From Saccopteryx bilineata (Eukaryota; Chordata; Mammalia; Chiroptera; Emballonuridae): a stretch of DNA of 64,000 nt. The stretch lies in assembly GCF_036850765.1 (NCBI RefSeq), contig NC_089501.1:13058997-13122996 (forward strand), in the 5' to 3' direction. This document shows, one piece after another, positions 11,777 to 22,745 of the stretch (its first letter is position 1; every line of letters begins with the position of its first letter). The position numbers were made by a program, and so were the translations under genes. Under the pieces are notes generated by a model. The model worked only from the letters and a program-made list of their open reading frames with translations, was not told where the DNA came from and searched no databases.

Positions 11777-12809
11777 GCTTTTGTTCAAACCTTTTGAATT
11801 TGGCAGTTATTCATAAACCTTAGTCCAGAAAGAAGTGTAAATTTTTATTAGAAAGATGTGTACAGTGTTCAGAGAGTAAAGAGAGGGTACACCTTCACAT
11901 CTTCCTGAAACAGACTTTATTCAGTACTAAATTACTAAATTTGTACTTTCAGAGTTTGCTGTAGTCTTTTGGGATGAAAAGTCACCATCAGAGGAACAAT
12001 TGGAAATAATAGAATTATGTTTAAATAGTAAATTTCAAGTCGTACATTTTAGGTGGCTTTTGCTATTTTTGGAATACTAAGTAGTCCTTAGTAGTACTCC
12101 TTTGCTTTCAAATTTGCATATTATTTCATACGAACATTAACTGAAAGAAAAAAAGCCCAACTTCAAACGTAGTTCAAAGAAGTTTCTTTAACTTCTAAAT
12201 ACATAATTTTATCACTCTTTTTGGTAAACTTTCACAGTAATGAAGAGCTTGGAAGTTTTAGAATTCAGAGGGATCATGTATAATATTTAGCAATGGCTTA
12301 ATATGCTTCACAACATATATTTATCTTATATTTTACCTCCTACTAAAGATCTACTTTGCATAATTGTTTTCCTGACTATTCTGCCTCAGGCTATTAAGTC
12401 TAATGAAGGGAGTTTTGGCCTTCAACTAACTTACTATTGCTAGTGTCAAAGAACTATTGTCCTTCCCCCCTCCGCCCCCCCTTCCTCCTACCCTTTGAAT
12501 CTAAGTCCAAAATAAATGAATGGTAACAAGTTTTCTTCACTGCTTTTTAGTATAGAGTTTCAGTTCAGGAAAAGTTCTGTTCAAGAATGAATTCCAGCAG
12601 TGTTCCTACTGCCAGCAGGCAGCATAAAAGTCGGAGTATGGAAGTCAGCCAGAGTAAATTTTGCTGAGTGAAGTCATTTATATATGATAACACATGATTA
12701 TGATTCGTAATGCAGCTTCATGGTCATCTTAAGAGTTTAAATGATAAACATTTATGAAAAACAAATTTAAAGATGAAATCATCCCAACTGTGATTTTTAT
12801 TCAGATGCT

Positions 12810-12812
<3 letters not shown>
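11777..12812. other. Unassigned stretch
   Basis: No gene or repeat recognised, apart from a C-rich patch at 12465-12485. Confidence 0.4.

Positions 12813-12856
<44 letters not shown>
12813..12856. repeat. (CA)n microsatellite
   Basis: About 22 uninterrupted CA dinucleotides; likely polymorphic. Confidence 0.97.
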
Positions 12857-12860
<4 letters not shown>

Positions 12861-13264
12861 AGGGAGGAAAGTCCTAAGAGAGCATTCTTAAATTGTAGAA
12901 TGGTGAAACTACTAAAGTAGCCCAGCTGAAAGGTTTTGGAGTGAGTGTATGTGTGAGCAGAGAGAGAGAGTAGGCAACATTTTCTGGGTCAGGCTTCTCC
13001 CTGGAGGTGAAAGGCAGTCCTGAGAATCCACCTGGAAAAGAATCTTGATTCTTTTCCTTCCTGGCGATGGCAAATCCTTCCTAGAAGCCATGGTATTAAC
13101 TATGTGGAGCTAGGCTGCGTCACCCAGTGTCTCAGGTAGGGAGGTCTAGTCCTGCTCAGGGTTGTGCCCTTGCTCATTTGATATGTTTCTCAGGTACCTC
13201 TTTTATAAGAAGACTGTGTGTGCTACGAGGGAGTTTATTCAATTCTTCATGCATTTATTCTTGA

Positions 13265-13820
13265 TCTTCCAATTCCATCTCCACGCCACAACCAGAGTGA
13301 TCTGATAAGTAGCATCTGCTTAGGTCACATTTTTAATTAAAAAACTCCTCAATGGCTGATTATCTCTTAGGATAATTTTACCTCACTGGAGGCTCGCTAT
13401 CTCTCTCTCCCCCTTTCTCTCCCCTCTAGCCACAGTTACGACTTTCATTTTTACATTTTGGCTAAGTTCTTTCCTGCCTTGGGTTCTTTTTATGAAGTTT
13501 GTTTTCCCCGAAATGCTCTATGCCTCCACCCTCCCTGCCGGCCTCTCCCTTTCATCTTGCTCACAGGCTACCTCCTACTCATTTTTCTCATCTCAACTCA
13601 AAAGTCACTTCCTTGGGGAAGACTTCTTGAGCCTTTATAAGAACTTAGGTCCCTTCCCCTCGCGGTACTCTAATCCCCCTTTGTAGCACTTATTACAATT
13701 GTAGTTCATTGTTAAATATCTGTTTCCCTTGGTAGATTGTAAATTAAATGATGACATCAAGTATGCCTGTTAATTGCTGTACCCAAGTACCTAGACCAGC
13801 ACCTAGCACTTTGTAGACAT
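13265..13820 (+). mobile_element. LINE L2 3' end
   Basis: Matches the L2 3' region: CTCCTCAATGGCTGATTATC, CTCAACTCAAAAGTCACTTC, CCTTGGGGAAGACTTCTTGA, then GGTAGATTGTAAATTAAATG. It continues after the SINE insertion at about 14193-14215 (TTGAATGAATGAATGA). Confidence 0.8.
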
Positions 13821-13834
13821 TCAGTATATACTTT

Positions 13835-14178
13835 ATTTTTCTTTTCTTTTTTTTTTTCAGAGACAGAGAGAGAGAGAGCCGGGGAGAGGGATAGATAGGG
13901 ATAGACAGACGGGAACGGGGAGAGATGAGAAGCATCAAACATCAGTTTTTCATTGCAACACCTTAGTTTATTGATTGCTTTCTCATATGTGCCTTGACCA
14001 CAGGCCCTCAGCAAACCGAGTAACCCCTTGCTCAAGCCAGCGACCTTCGGTCCAAGCTGGTGAGCTTTTGCTCAAGCCAGATGAACCCGCACCCAAGCCG
14101 GCGACCTCGGGGTCTCGAACCGGGTCTTCTGCATCCCAGTCCGACGCTCTATCCACTGCGCCACCGCCTGGTCAGGCA
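13835..14178 (-). mobile_element. Type A SINE inside L2, with TSD
   Basis: Antisense full-length copy. The TSD tcagtatatacttt lies at 13821-13834 and 14179-14192. It splits the 3' end of the host L2, so it is younger than the L2. Confidence 0.95.
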
Positions 14179-14215
14179 TCAGTATATACTTTTTGAATGA
14201 ATGAATGATCCAACA

Positions 14216-15535
14216 AGTGGCCAACTAGATGGCTGAATGGCTGGCTGGTCTGATAGTTTTGCACATACAACCCACCTCCCAGGGCTTCAGGCGGGACATC
14301 AGGAGGCAGGTGCAGGTGAAAGTCCCGTATAGCACAGTGAGGGTGGAGCAGGGCTGATGGGGGGAGGGGCTGGTAAGCTCTTTTCTTAGAGGAAGTTATG
14401 GTTCAGGATGGATAGAGATCAACTAACAAAAACCATATCCTGGAAAAGAGTGAGGGCTTTGAGTTGAATAGTGAGCCAGACCGGTAATGGTGCTGACAGA
14501 ACCAAAGATGCTGAAATGAGGAGCTAGACAGATGAAATGAAGGCCCTCTTTGTAGTTCTAGATACAAGGTGCCAAAGCCTAGGGAATCTTCTGTGAGATC
14601 ACTCACATTTTCATCGGTGAAATGTTCATTTAAAAGCCCCCTGTCTAGGTTGCAAAGTATTAACCCCCTGCTTTTAAAATGCATTTCCATATTTTTCTTA
14701 ACTGAAATCTTTACAGTCCCATGAATATGGAATGCAGAATATTTTGGATTTTAGAAAGGAGATAGAGTAGATATACCCTGAATTAATTACTGTCCCAGTG
14801 AGTTCTGAGGAAGCCCTTGTTATCAAATACTTTAATTGTCATGCAGTGAAATGAATGAAAATTCATAGTGAGTGGGATAAATAAATACTATCAAAAGCCT
14901 CAGGATCATTTCAGGTCAGGCTTTACTGCCAAATGAGATATAAAAATACTTTCAGAGAGTTTTGGATTTGGAAATGCTGGGTGAGGGATCGTGGACCTGG
15001 TACAAAGAGTTGTGCTTCTGGCACTCAGTTAATTCCTGTGTGACTGGTTCTCAGCAGCGAGGGTCGAGGGGTGGCTGCTCTGATTTTCTGACTCCAGAGC
15101 TCCTCAGTTCTGCTAAGAAATCCCCACACCCATCTTCCCAGAAGGAAATTTGACCATCTCTTTTCTCTAGGCTACTTGAGATGGTTATTAGTCTATAATC
15201 TTTTTTAAGTGTCTGTTGTGTTCAGGGCTGGACCAAGAGATAGAAAGATGAACAGAAGACAGGTTCATCCTTTAGGTAAGACTCTATCCTGGACACCTCA
15301 CCTGAGCTCCATGTCTTATTTCCATCTGCACAATCCACTGATCCACTTAGCATTCAAAAGCAAACTGATTATCCCCCTTCAGTCTAAAATCAAACAAAAA
15401 ACAAAATCTATTATTTATCATCCTTTTTACCATTCATAAAATGGCCCAAGCTAGAATTAAACTTTGTCTTTTTTTTTCATATGTAATTACATGAAATGCT
15501 GTCAAATTACTCGCATGGGTACCCTTGTCCCATCT
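14216..15535. other. Unassigned stretch (1.3 kb)
   Basis: Slightly higher GC than neighbouring gaps. Open frames such as the minus frame at 14403-14690 show no recognisable domain and I do not call them genes. Confidence 0.4.
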
Positions 15536-15543
15536 CTCTAGGC

Positions 15544-15853
15544 CAGGAGTCGGGAACCTTTTTGGCTGAGAGAGCCATAAATGCCACATATTTTAAAATG
15601 TAATTCCATGAGAGCCATACAATGACCCGTGTACATTACGCATTATCCAATAAAAATTTGGTGTTGTCCTGGAGGACAGCTGTGATTGGCTCCAGCCACC
15701 CGCAACCATGAACATGAGCAGTAGGAAATGAATGGATTGTAATACATGAGAATGTTTTATATTTTTAACTTTTTATTAAAGATTTGTCTGCCAGCCAGAT
15801 GCAGCCATCAAAACAGCCACATCTGGCTCGCGAGCCATAGATTCCAACTCCTG
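15544..15853. mobile_element. hAT-type MITE, complete
   Basis: A 310-bp element bounded by an exact 8-bp TSD (ctctaggc, 15536-15543 and 15854-15861). Its imperfect TIRs begin CAGGAGTCGGGAACC and, from the right, CAGGAGTTGGAATC. An 8-bp duplication with CAG ends is diagnostic of hAT transposons. There is no coding capacity. GAGAGCCATA-type motifs recur inside both halves. Confidence 0.92.
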
Positions 15854-15861
15854 CTCTAGGC

Positions 15862-16089
15862 CTTCATTACCTCAGCTGTTTTCATCTCCCAAGTCTCCTC
15901 TCTGCCCCTTATTTTATGCTCTCTCTTATCCATCCATCTTTTTCTCACTGGCCTTAGTCATTTTTCAATAGTAAAGTATTTTAAATATGCCATGCACTTA
16001 AAATTCCTTATTGGTTTTTTTAAATGTCACTGTCATAAGAAAAGAAAGGTTGAGGAACTTTTCAGGTTAAAGGACACTAAAAAGATAAG
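15862..16089. other. Unassigned stretch
   Basis: Pyrimidine-rich then AT-rich, nothing recognised. Confidence 0.4.
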
Positions 16090-16565
16090 AAAATGAAATG
16101 CAGCACATGGTCCTGGGTTTAGTCCTATGCAAGATAAGAGTTGGCTTACCATACAGGTCATTATTAAGACATTTGACAAAATTGGAATAGATGAAAGCAT
16201 ATCAATATTAAAATTTCCTGAAATTGATAACTGCAATGTAGTTATAAAAGGGAATGTCTTTATTCTTGGAAAATACACAATGAACTATTTAAGGGGTAAA
16301 GAAATGAACTTCTCTTAATTTGTTCAGGAAAAGAGTGTGTATATAATCTGAGTATATATGTGTATATATTTGTGTATGTGTGTGTATACATACACATGTA
16401 CATCTGTATATGTCTATTTACATATATCTAAATAATATATACACTATACAAATATAGAATAATGAAACAAGTGTGGCAGAATAGTAATAATTGGTAAATC
16501 TGAGTAAAGAGTATATAGGAGTTCATTGAACTATTTGTGCAATCTTCATATAAGTTTGAATTATT
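16090..16565 (+). mobile_element. L1M 3' UTR remnant
   Basis: Sense 3' UTR text of an old L1: TTGACAAAATTGGAATAGATG, TTTCCTGAAATTGATAACTG and TAAGGGGTAAAGAAATGA, then GGAGTTCATTGAACTATTTG. It holds a TA/TG-rich microsatellite at about 16335-16450. It resumes after the SINE at 16953 and fades by about 17000. Confidence 0.75.
16335..16450. repeat. TA/TG-rich microsatellite
   Basis: Imperfect TGTATATA / TACATACA alternation inside the L1 3' UTR. Confidence 0.8.
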
Positions 16566-16952
16566 ATTATTATTATTATTATCATTATTATTTTGTATTT
16601 TTCTGAGGTAAGAAGCAGGGAAGAAGACAGACTCTTGCATGTGCCTGACTGGGATTCACCCAGCAAGCCCACTAGGGAGCAATGCACTCTGCCCGTCTGG
16701 GCAGTTGCTCTGTTGCAACTGGAGCCATTCTAGCGCCTGAGGCAGAGGCCATGAAGCCATCCTCTGCACCCAGGCCAACTTTGCTCCAACTGAGCCTTAA
16801 CTGTGGGAGGGGAAGAGAGAGATAGAAAGAAAGGAGAAGGGGAAGGGTGGAGAAGCAGATGGGCGCTATTCCTGTGTGCCCTGGCTGGGAATTGAACCTG
16901 GGACTTCCACACACCGGGCCAACGCTCTACCGCTGGACCAACCGGCCAGGGC
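16566..16952 (-). mobile_element. Type C SINE with (ATT)n tail and TSD
   Basis: Antisense. Its A-rich end has become (TTA)n at 16561-16590. The TSD tttgaattatt lies at about 16555-16565 and 16953-16963. Inserted into the L1M 3' end. Confidence 0.92.
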
Positions 16953-16999
16953 TTTGAATTATTTTAACATTAACATTTTTTAAAATTCAATTTTCAAAT

Positions 17000-17314
17000 A
17001 TTAAACATGCACAATTTTACCATCTTCCCACTGCTCATCTAAAGAAATTTTAAGCTCCTCAACATCATGCTCAGGGATTTTTTTATAATCTGGATTCAGA
17101 ATAGTTTTTTTTCCCTACAGGTATTCCTTATTTCATCTATGCGGAAATGCTCGCCACTCACTCCTCCTCCTGTGTTGTATTCCTGTTGTCCTCTCCACAA
17201 GCTGTGCTCTCAGTGTTCCTCCCCTGGGGACCCACTCTCGCTCTGAGACCACGCTCGCAGGTCCTTCCTCGGCAGTACACTCCTCCGCAACTGCAGGCAG
17301 AGCGAACACTTCTC
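17000..17314. other. Unassigned stretch
   Basis: Contains a GC-richer part (17150-17310) with an open frame but no recognisable domain. Confidence 0.35.
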
Positions 17315-17655
17315 TTGGTATGCACTGAATGTTGGTGTTCTCTGAAAATCTTATGTTGAAGCTCTAATCCTCAATGTGATAGTATTTGGAGATGGGACCT
17401 TTGGCAGGTAATTAGGGTTACATGAGGTCATGAGAGTGGGGCCCTTCTAAGAAGAGACACCAGAGAGCTTGTCTCTCTTCCCGCCATGTGAGGACACAGC
17501 TAGAAGATGGCTGACTGCCAGTCAGGAAGAAGAGTTCTCACTAGGAACCCAAACTGCTGGCACCTTGATCCTGGACTTCCTATGCTCTAGAACTGAGAAA
17601 ATCTGCTCCTGTTTGCTAAGCCATGCAGTCTGTATTTTGTTATGGCAGGTTTATG
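17315..17655 (+). mobile_element. MLT1-like solo LTR (ERVL-MaLR)
   Basis: Strong text match to MLT1 LTRs: TGTGATAGTATTTGGAGATG, GAGGTCATGAGAGTGGGGCC, CCATGTGAGGACACAGC, and TTTTGTTATGGCA at the end. No internal viral genes are present. Confidence 0.82.
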
Positions 17656-17717
17656 TAGTTTTTGTTTGTTTGTTTGTTTTAAAAAAATAAGTCATACATC
17701 ACATACACCAAAGCTGA

Positions 17718-17876
17718 AAAAGAAGCTCTATGGATAGCTTGGTTGATTACAGCATCATCCCAAAGTACAGGGGTTTCCAGTTCGATCCCTAGTCAGAGCA
17801 CATACAGAAAAGGATCAATGTTTCTCTCTTTCTTTCCCTCTCTCTCTCTACAATCAATCAATAAAAATTTTTTTAA
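17718..17876 (+). mobile_element. Type D (VES-like) SINE
   Basis: Diverged head TGGATAGCTTGGTTGATTAC, B box CCAGTTCGATCCC, CACATACAGAAAAGGATCAAT core, (CT)n, CAATCAATCAATAAAAA end. Confidence 0.8.
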
Positions 17877-17889
17877 AGCTGTAAAAATA

Positions 17890-18220
17890 GCCTGACTGGG
17901 CGGTGGCACAGTGGATAGAGCATCAGACTGGGATGTGGAAGACCCAGGTTCGAGACCCTGAGGTCGCCAACTTGAGCGTGGGCTCATCTGGTTTGAGCAA
18001 AAGCTCACCAGCTTGGACCCAAGGTCTCTGGCTCAAGCAAGGGGTCACTCTGTCTACTGTAGGCCCATTATCAAGGCACATATGAGAGAGCAATCAATGA
18101 ACAACTAAGGTGTCGCAACGAAAAACTGATGATTGATGCTTCTAATCTCTCTTCGTTCCTGCCTGTCTGTCCCTATCTGTCCATCTCTTTGACTCTCCCT
18201 GTGTCACTGAAAAAAAAAAA
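17890..18220 (+). mobile_element. Type A SINE with TSD
   Basis: Full-length sense copy. The TSD agctgtaaaaata (17877-17889) and agctataaaaata (18221-18233) differ at one base. Inserted directly after the older VES copy. Confidence 0.95.
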
Positions 18221-18419
18221 AGCTATAAAAATAAAAAATGTCTTGTCATTACTGACCCCCATATTTCTTTCACATACTATCTAACTATCTAAGGAGAAAT
18301 TTGTCATTTCTTCTGCAAAATCAAGGCTTGGACTAAATTATTAAAATTCCTTTCAGCCTGAGGTCACTAAGGTCCTAACACAGAAGATTTGATTTGATTT
18401 ATTTTATTTTATTTTTAAT

Positions 18420-18482
18420 ACAGATTTCTGGGTCCCAGTGATTGAATCAGTGGATCAGGAGTTTGGCCCCAGAAATCCAAGC
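18420..18482 (-). mobile_element. MER5-like hAT fragment
   Basis: ACAGATTTCTGGGTCCCAG and ATTGAATCAGTGGATCAGG resemble the middle of a reverse MER5A. Short and diverged. Confidence 0.45.
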
Positions 18483-18487
18483 TTTTA

Positions 18488-18655
18488 TTTTTTAATTAAT
18501 TTATTGATTTTAGAGAGAGAGAGGAAGGGGAGAGAGAGAGAGAAAGAGAGAGAGAAACATTGATTTGTTCTTATGTATGTCCTGACAGTGGATTGAACCA
18601 GCCACCTCTGCACATCAGGATGATGATCTAATGAACTAAACTATCCTGCCAGGGC
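18488..18655 (-). mobile_element. Type D (VES-like) SINE
   Basis: Antisense: ATTGATTTTAGAGAGAGAG tail, ACATTGATTTGTTCTTATGT core and head ending CCTGCCAGGGC. Confidence 0.82.
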
Positions 18656-18685
18656 TATTTTATTTTTAAATTTACATTTTATTTA

Positions 18686-19101
18686 TTTATTTTTGTGACA
18701 AAGACAGAGAGAGGGACAGATAGGCACAGACAGACAGGAAGAGAGAAAGATGAGAAACATCAATTCTTTGTTGCAGCTCCCTAGTTATTCATTGATTGCT
18801 TTCTCATATGTGGCTTGACCCGGGGGAGGGGACTACAGCAAAGCAAGTAACCCCTTGCTCAAGCCAGTGACCTTGAGTTCAAACTAGCAAACTTGGGCTT
18901 CAAGCCAGCGACCTTAGTTGGGTTGATGGAGGGATCATCTCTATGATCCCATGCTCAAGCCAGCAACCCCACGCTGAAGCTGGTGAACCCAAGCTCAAGC
19001 CACATGAGCCTGCACCCAAGCTGGCAACCTAGGGGTTCTGAACCTGGGTCCTCTACATTCCAGTCTGATGCCCTGTCCACTGCGTCACTGCCTGGTCAGG
19101 C
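18686..19101 (-). mobile_element. Type A SINE, long-array variant
   Basis: Antisense; T-rich tail at 18670-18700, head CCTGGTCAGGC at 19101. Contains the GGGATCATCTCTATGATCCC module. First of three SINEs stacked at one acattttattt target. Its 19021-19054 segment reappears inside the L1 at 20168-20201. Confidence 0.9.
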
Positions 19102-19121
19102 TACATTTCATTATTTATTTA

Positions 19122-19473
19122 TTTAGTTTTGTATTTCTCTGAAGTTAGAAGTGGGGCAGATAGACAGACTCCCGCATGTGCCCAACGGGAATCCACCTGG
19201 CATGCCCACCAGGGGCAATGCTCTGCCCATCTGGGGCGTCGCTCCATTGCGGCTGAAGCCATTCTAGCACCTGAGGCAGAGACCATGGAGCTATCCTCAG
19301 CACCTGGGCCAACTTGCTCCCATGGAGCCTTGGCTGTGGAAGGAGAAGAGAGAGATAAAGAGAAAGGAGAGCGGGAAAGGTGGAGAAGCAGGTGGGCGCT
19401 TCTCCTGTGTGCCCTGGCTGGGACTTCCACACGCCTGGCTGACGCTCTACCACTGAGCCAACCGGCCAGGGCC
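19122..19473 (-). mobile_element. Type C SINE
   Basis: Antisense; TTTTGTATTTCTCTGAAG tail, head GGCCAGGGCC at right. Second of the SINEs stacked at the acattttattt target. Confidence 0.9.
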
Positions 19474-19511
19474 TTCACATTTTATTTTATTTTATTTTAT
19501 TTATTTATTTT

Positions 19512-20051
19512 ACAGAGACAGAGAGAGAGTCAGAGAGAGGGACATATAGGGACAGACAGGCAGGAACAAAGAGAGATGAGAAGCATCAATCATTAGTTGT
19601 TTTTTTTTTAATTTTTATTTTATTTTTTATTTATTCATTTTAGAGAGGAGAGAAAGAGAGAGAGAGAGGAGAGACAGAAAGAGAGAAGGGAGGGAGGAGC
19701 TGGAAGCATCAACTCCCATATGTGCCTTGACCAGGCAAGCCCAGGTTTTGAACCGGCGACCTCAGCATTTCCAGGTCGACGCTTTATCCACTGCGCCACC
19801 ACAGGTCAGGCAATCATTAGTTTTTTGTTGTGACACCTTAGTTGTTCATTGCTTTCCCATATGTGCCTTGACCGTGGGCCTCCAGCAGACCAAGTAACCC
19901 CTTGCTCAAGCCAATGACCTTGGGTCCAAGCTGGTGAGCTTTGCTCAAGCCATTTGAGACCACGCTCAAACTGGTGACCTCGGGATCTTGAACCTGGGTC
20001 CTCCGCATCCCAGTTTGATGCTCTATTCACTGTACCACCACCTGGTCAGGC
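19512..20051 (-). mobile_element. Type A SINE interrupted by a type B SINE
   Basis: Tail and 3' part at 19512-19603, head part at 19812-20051 (CCTGGTCAGGC). The break at CAATCATTAGTT is duplicated on both sides of the nested type B copy. Third member of the stack. Confidence 0.9.
19604..19805 (-). mobile_element. Type B SINE nested in type A
   Basis: Antisense; GAGAGGAGAGAAAGAGAG tract, GAAGCATCAACTCCCATATG, head ending CACCACAGGTCAGG. The flanking CAATCATTAGTT is the TSD drawn from the host SINE. Confidence 0.92.
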
Positions 20052-20965
20052 TACATTTTATTTTTAATTGCAGTTTACATTCTATATTATTTTGTATTAG
20101 TTTCAGGTGTACAGCACAGTGGTTAGACAATCACATACTTTACAAAGTGGTCATACCAATACTTCAACTGGCAACCTAGGGATTTTGAACCTGGGTCCTC
20201 TCCCCCCATACATAGTTATTACAATATTGTTAGCTATATTCTTATGTTGTACTTTACACATCCCTATAACTATTTTGTAACTATCAATTTGTACTTCTTA
20301 ATCCCCTCACGTTTTTCACCCAGTCCCCCCCCAAGCACCTTCTCTTCTGGCAACCCTCAGTCTGTTCCCTGTATCTAAGAATCTGTTTCTGTTTTGTTTG
20401 TTCACTTATTTTATTCTTTAGATTCCACATATGAGTGGAATTGCACAGTACTTGTCTTTCTCTGAGTTATTTCACTTAGCACGATACCCTCTAGGTCCAT
20501 CCATACTGTCACAGACAGTAAGATTTTATTATTTTTATATGGCTGAATAATATTCCATTGTATATATAGAATATTCCACTGCCCTTTTTATCCACTCATC
20601 TATTGATGGGTACTTGGGTTGCTTTCATATCTATTGTAAATAATGCTACCGTGAACAACAGTGTGTATATTTTTTCAAATTAATGTTTGCATTTCTTTAG
20701 GTATATCCCCAGAAGTAGAATTGCTGGGACATAGGCAGTTTTCGTTTTACATTTTTGAGGACCTCCATACTTTTCTGTATAGTGGCTGCACCAATCTGCA
20801 TTCCCATCACAGTACATGAAGGTTTTCCCTTTTTCCACATTTTTGCCAACACTTGTTATTTGTTGGTTCATTGATGATAGCCATTCTGACATGTGTGAGG
20901 TAATATCTTACTGTGGTTTTAATTTGCATTTCTTTGAGGATTAGCTAACATAAAAAATTTCAAAA
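20052..20965 (-). mobile_element. L1M 3' end (ORF2 C-terminus and 3' UTR)
   Basis: Antisense L1: GTTTCAGGTGTACAGCACAG near its 3' end, then TTCACTTAGCACGATACCCT, CTGAATAATATTCCATTGTA, and upstream GCTGCACCAATCTGCATTCC. This is the reverse of the ORF2 C-terminal region. Frameshifts and stops are frequent, so it is dead. It holds a 34-bp SINE-like patch at 20168-20201. Confidence 0.88.
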
Positions 20966-21054
20966 TGAGGAGTAGCCCATTGGGGTTGATATGCTCTAGA
21001 ATCCAACAGCACCTGATTTGGAAATTCAGTCATATCTCTATATCTCATTTCTTA

Positions 21055-21715
21055 TTTCTACCTACTCCAGCCACTGCTCTAGGTGCTGGGAAGGCAGCTG
21101 TAAATAAGACTGTCAAGACCCCTACTCTCGCTGGACCAGGCAGTGGCACAGTGGATATAGGATCAGACTGGGATGCAGCGGACCCAGGTTCGAGACCCGA
21201 GGTCACCAGCTTGAGCAAGGCTCACCTCAAGCAAGGGCTTACTCGGTCTGCTGAAGACCCACGGTCAAGGCACATATGAGAAAGCAATCAATGAACAACT
21301 AAGGTGTCACAACGAAAAACTGATGATTGATGCTTCTCATCTCTCTCTGTTCCTGTCTGTCTGTCCCTATCTGTCTCTCTCTCTGTCACTGTAAAAAATA
21401 AATAAATAAACAAAATTTTAAAAAAGACCCCTACTCTCATGGTGTTTTCATTCTTGTTGGAAAGATTGACAATTAAAAATATATAAATATATAAGTAAAT
21501 AATGTAATTTTGGATGGTGGTAATTTCCCTGCAGAAAGATAAAGCAAGGTAAGAGATTAATAAGTAAAGGGGGGATAGAAGTTAGTCAGTTATGGAACAT
21601 TCTCTGAGAGGTGCTACTTGAGAGAGACCAAAAAGAGTCTAGAGAAAAGCATTCCAGATGGAAGGAGCAGCAAGTGTCAAGGCCCAGAGACAGGAAGGCA
21701 GATAGATGATCCAAG
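21055..21715 (-). mobile_element. LINE L2 remnant, split by a SINE
   Basis: Reverse L2 text: CTGCTCTAGGTGCTGGGAAG, ACTCTCATGGTGTTTTCATT, GCATTCCAGATGGAAGGAGC and AGTGTCAAGGCCCAGAGAC. Split by the type A copy at 21130-21423. Confidence 0.7.
21130..21423 (+). mobile_element. Type A SINE with perfect TSD
   Basis: The 15-bp TSD aagacccctactctc is exact at 21115-21129 and 21424-21438, so this is a recent insertion. The internal array is shortened compared with other copies. Confidence 0.95.
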
Positions 21716-21750
21716 CACATATTTTACAACTTGCTTTCTTCACCTGATTT

Positions 21751-21873
21751 TATGGTGAGCCCACGCTTAAGCTGGGTGAGCCCGCGCTCAAGCCGGCATC
21801 CTTGGGATTTCGATTCTGGGTCCTCTGCGTCCCAGTCTGATGCTCTATCCACTGTGTCACCAGCTTGTCAGGC
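21751..21873 (-). mobile_element. Head-only fragment of a type A SINE
   Basis: Only about 123 bp of head and unit array, ending GCTTGTCAGG. No tail is present, yet cacctgattt flanks it (21741-21750 and 21882-21891). Confidence 0.75.
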
Positions 21874-22134
21874 TTTTTTTCCACCTGATTTAAGAGCTAC
21901 ACTGTGATCTTATTCATTCTTTTACCTAGGTGCATTTTATTCTATTATATTCACATACCATGATTTATTTAGTAGTTTTCTATTGATAAACAGTGTGGGT
22001 TGTTGCCAATCTTTTTTGTTATAGGCAAAAAGTTACAAACCTGAAATGTCAGCACAGCCTGCTGGAATCCAACCAACAGACTCTGAGCTGAAAACACATC
22101 TCAGTCTTTCTGTGTCTTTTCTTGTTTCACTCTT

Positions 22135-22745
22135 CATTTCTCCTATTTCACTGACTATTTTAGGCACTAGGAATACAGAAGTAACAAGCCCCAGGTCCCT
22201 GTCCTCAAAATGCTTATTTTCTGATGGGCAGGATAGGCAATATGAGAATAAACATGTATGTTAAAAGAATAGTTTTAGGCCCTGGCCGGTTGGCTCAGCA
22301 GTAGAGCGTCGGCCTGGCGTGCGGGGGACCTGGGTTCGATTCCTGGCCAGGGCACATAGGAGAAGCACCCATTTGCTTCTCCACCCCACCCCACCCCCGC
22401 TCCTTCCTCTCTGTCTCTCTCTTCCCCTCCCGCAGCCAAGGCTCCATTGGAGCAAAAATGGCCCAGGCGCTGGGGATGGCTCCTTGGCCTCTGCCCCAGG
22501 CGCTAGAGTGGCTCTGGTCTTGGCAGAGCGACCCCCCGGAGGGGCAGAGCATCCCTCCTGGTGGGCAGAGCGTCGCCCCTGGTGGGCAGAGCGTTGCCCC
22601 TGGTGGGCGTGCCGGGTGGATCCCGGTCGAGCACATGCGGGAGTCGTCTGTCTCTCCCCGTTTCCAGCTTCAGAAAAATACACACACAAAAAAAGAATAG
22701 TTTTAGATTGTGACAAATGCCATAGAAGAAATAACGCTTTTTAAA
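22135..22745 (-). mobile_element. LINE L2 fragment, split by a SINE
   Basis: TTTTAGGCACTAGGAATACAG, CAGGTCCCTGTCCTCAAAAT and AATAAACATGTATGTTAAAAG before the insertion, TGACAAATGCCATAGAAG after it. Diverged. Confidence 0.6.
22279..22690 (+). mobile_element. Type C SINE, longest body, perfect TSD
   Basis: GGCCCTGGCCGGTTGGCTCA head, B box GGGTTCGATTCC. The body holds three consecutive GGTGGGCAGAGCG-type units (about 22540-22612). The 16-bp TSD aaaagaatagttttag is exact (from 22263 and from 22691), so the copy is young. Confidence 0.96.

Noticed and set aside
14403..14690. Minus-strand frame of 95 codons as a possible exon
   Set aside because: No recognisable domain, no convincing splice sites and no neighbouring exons.
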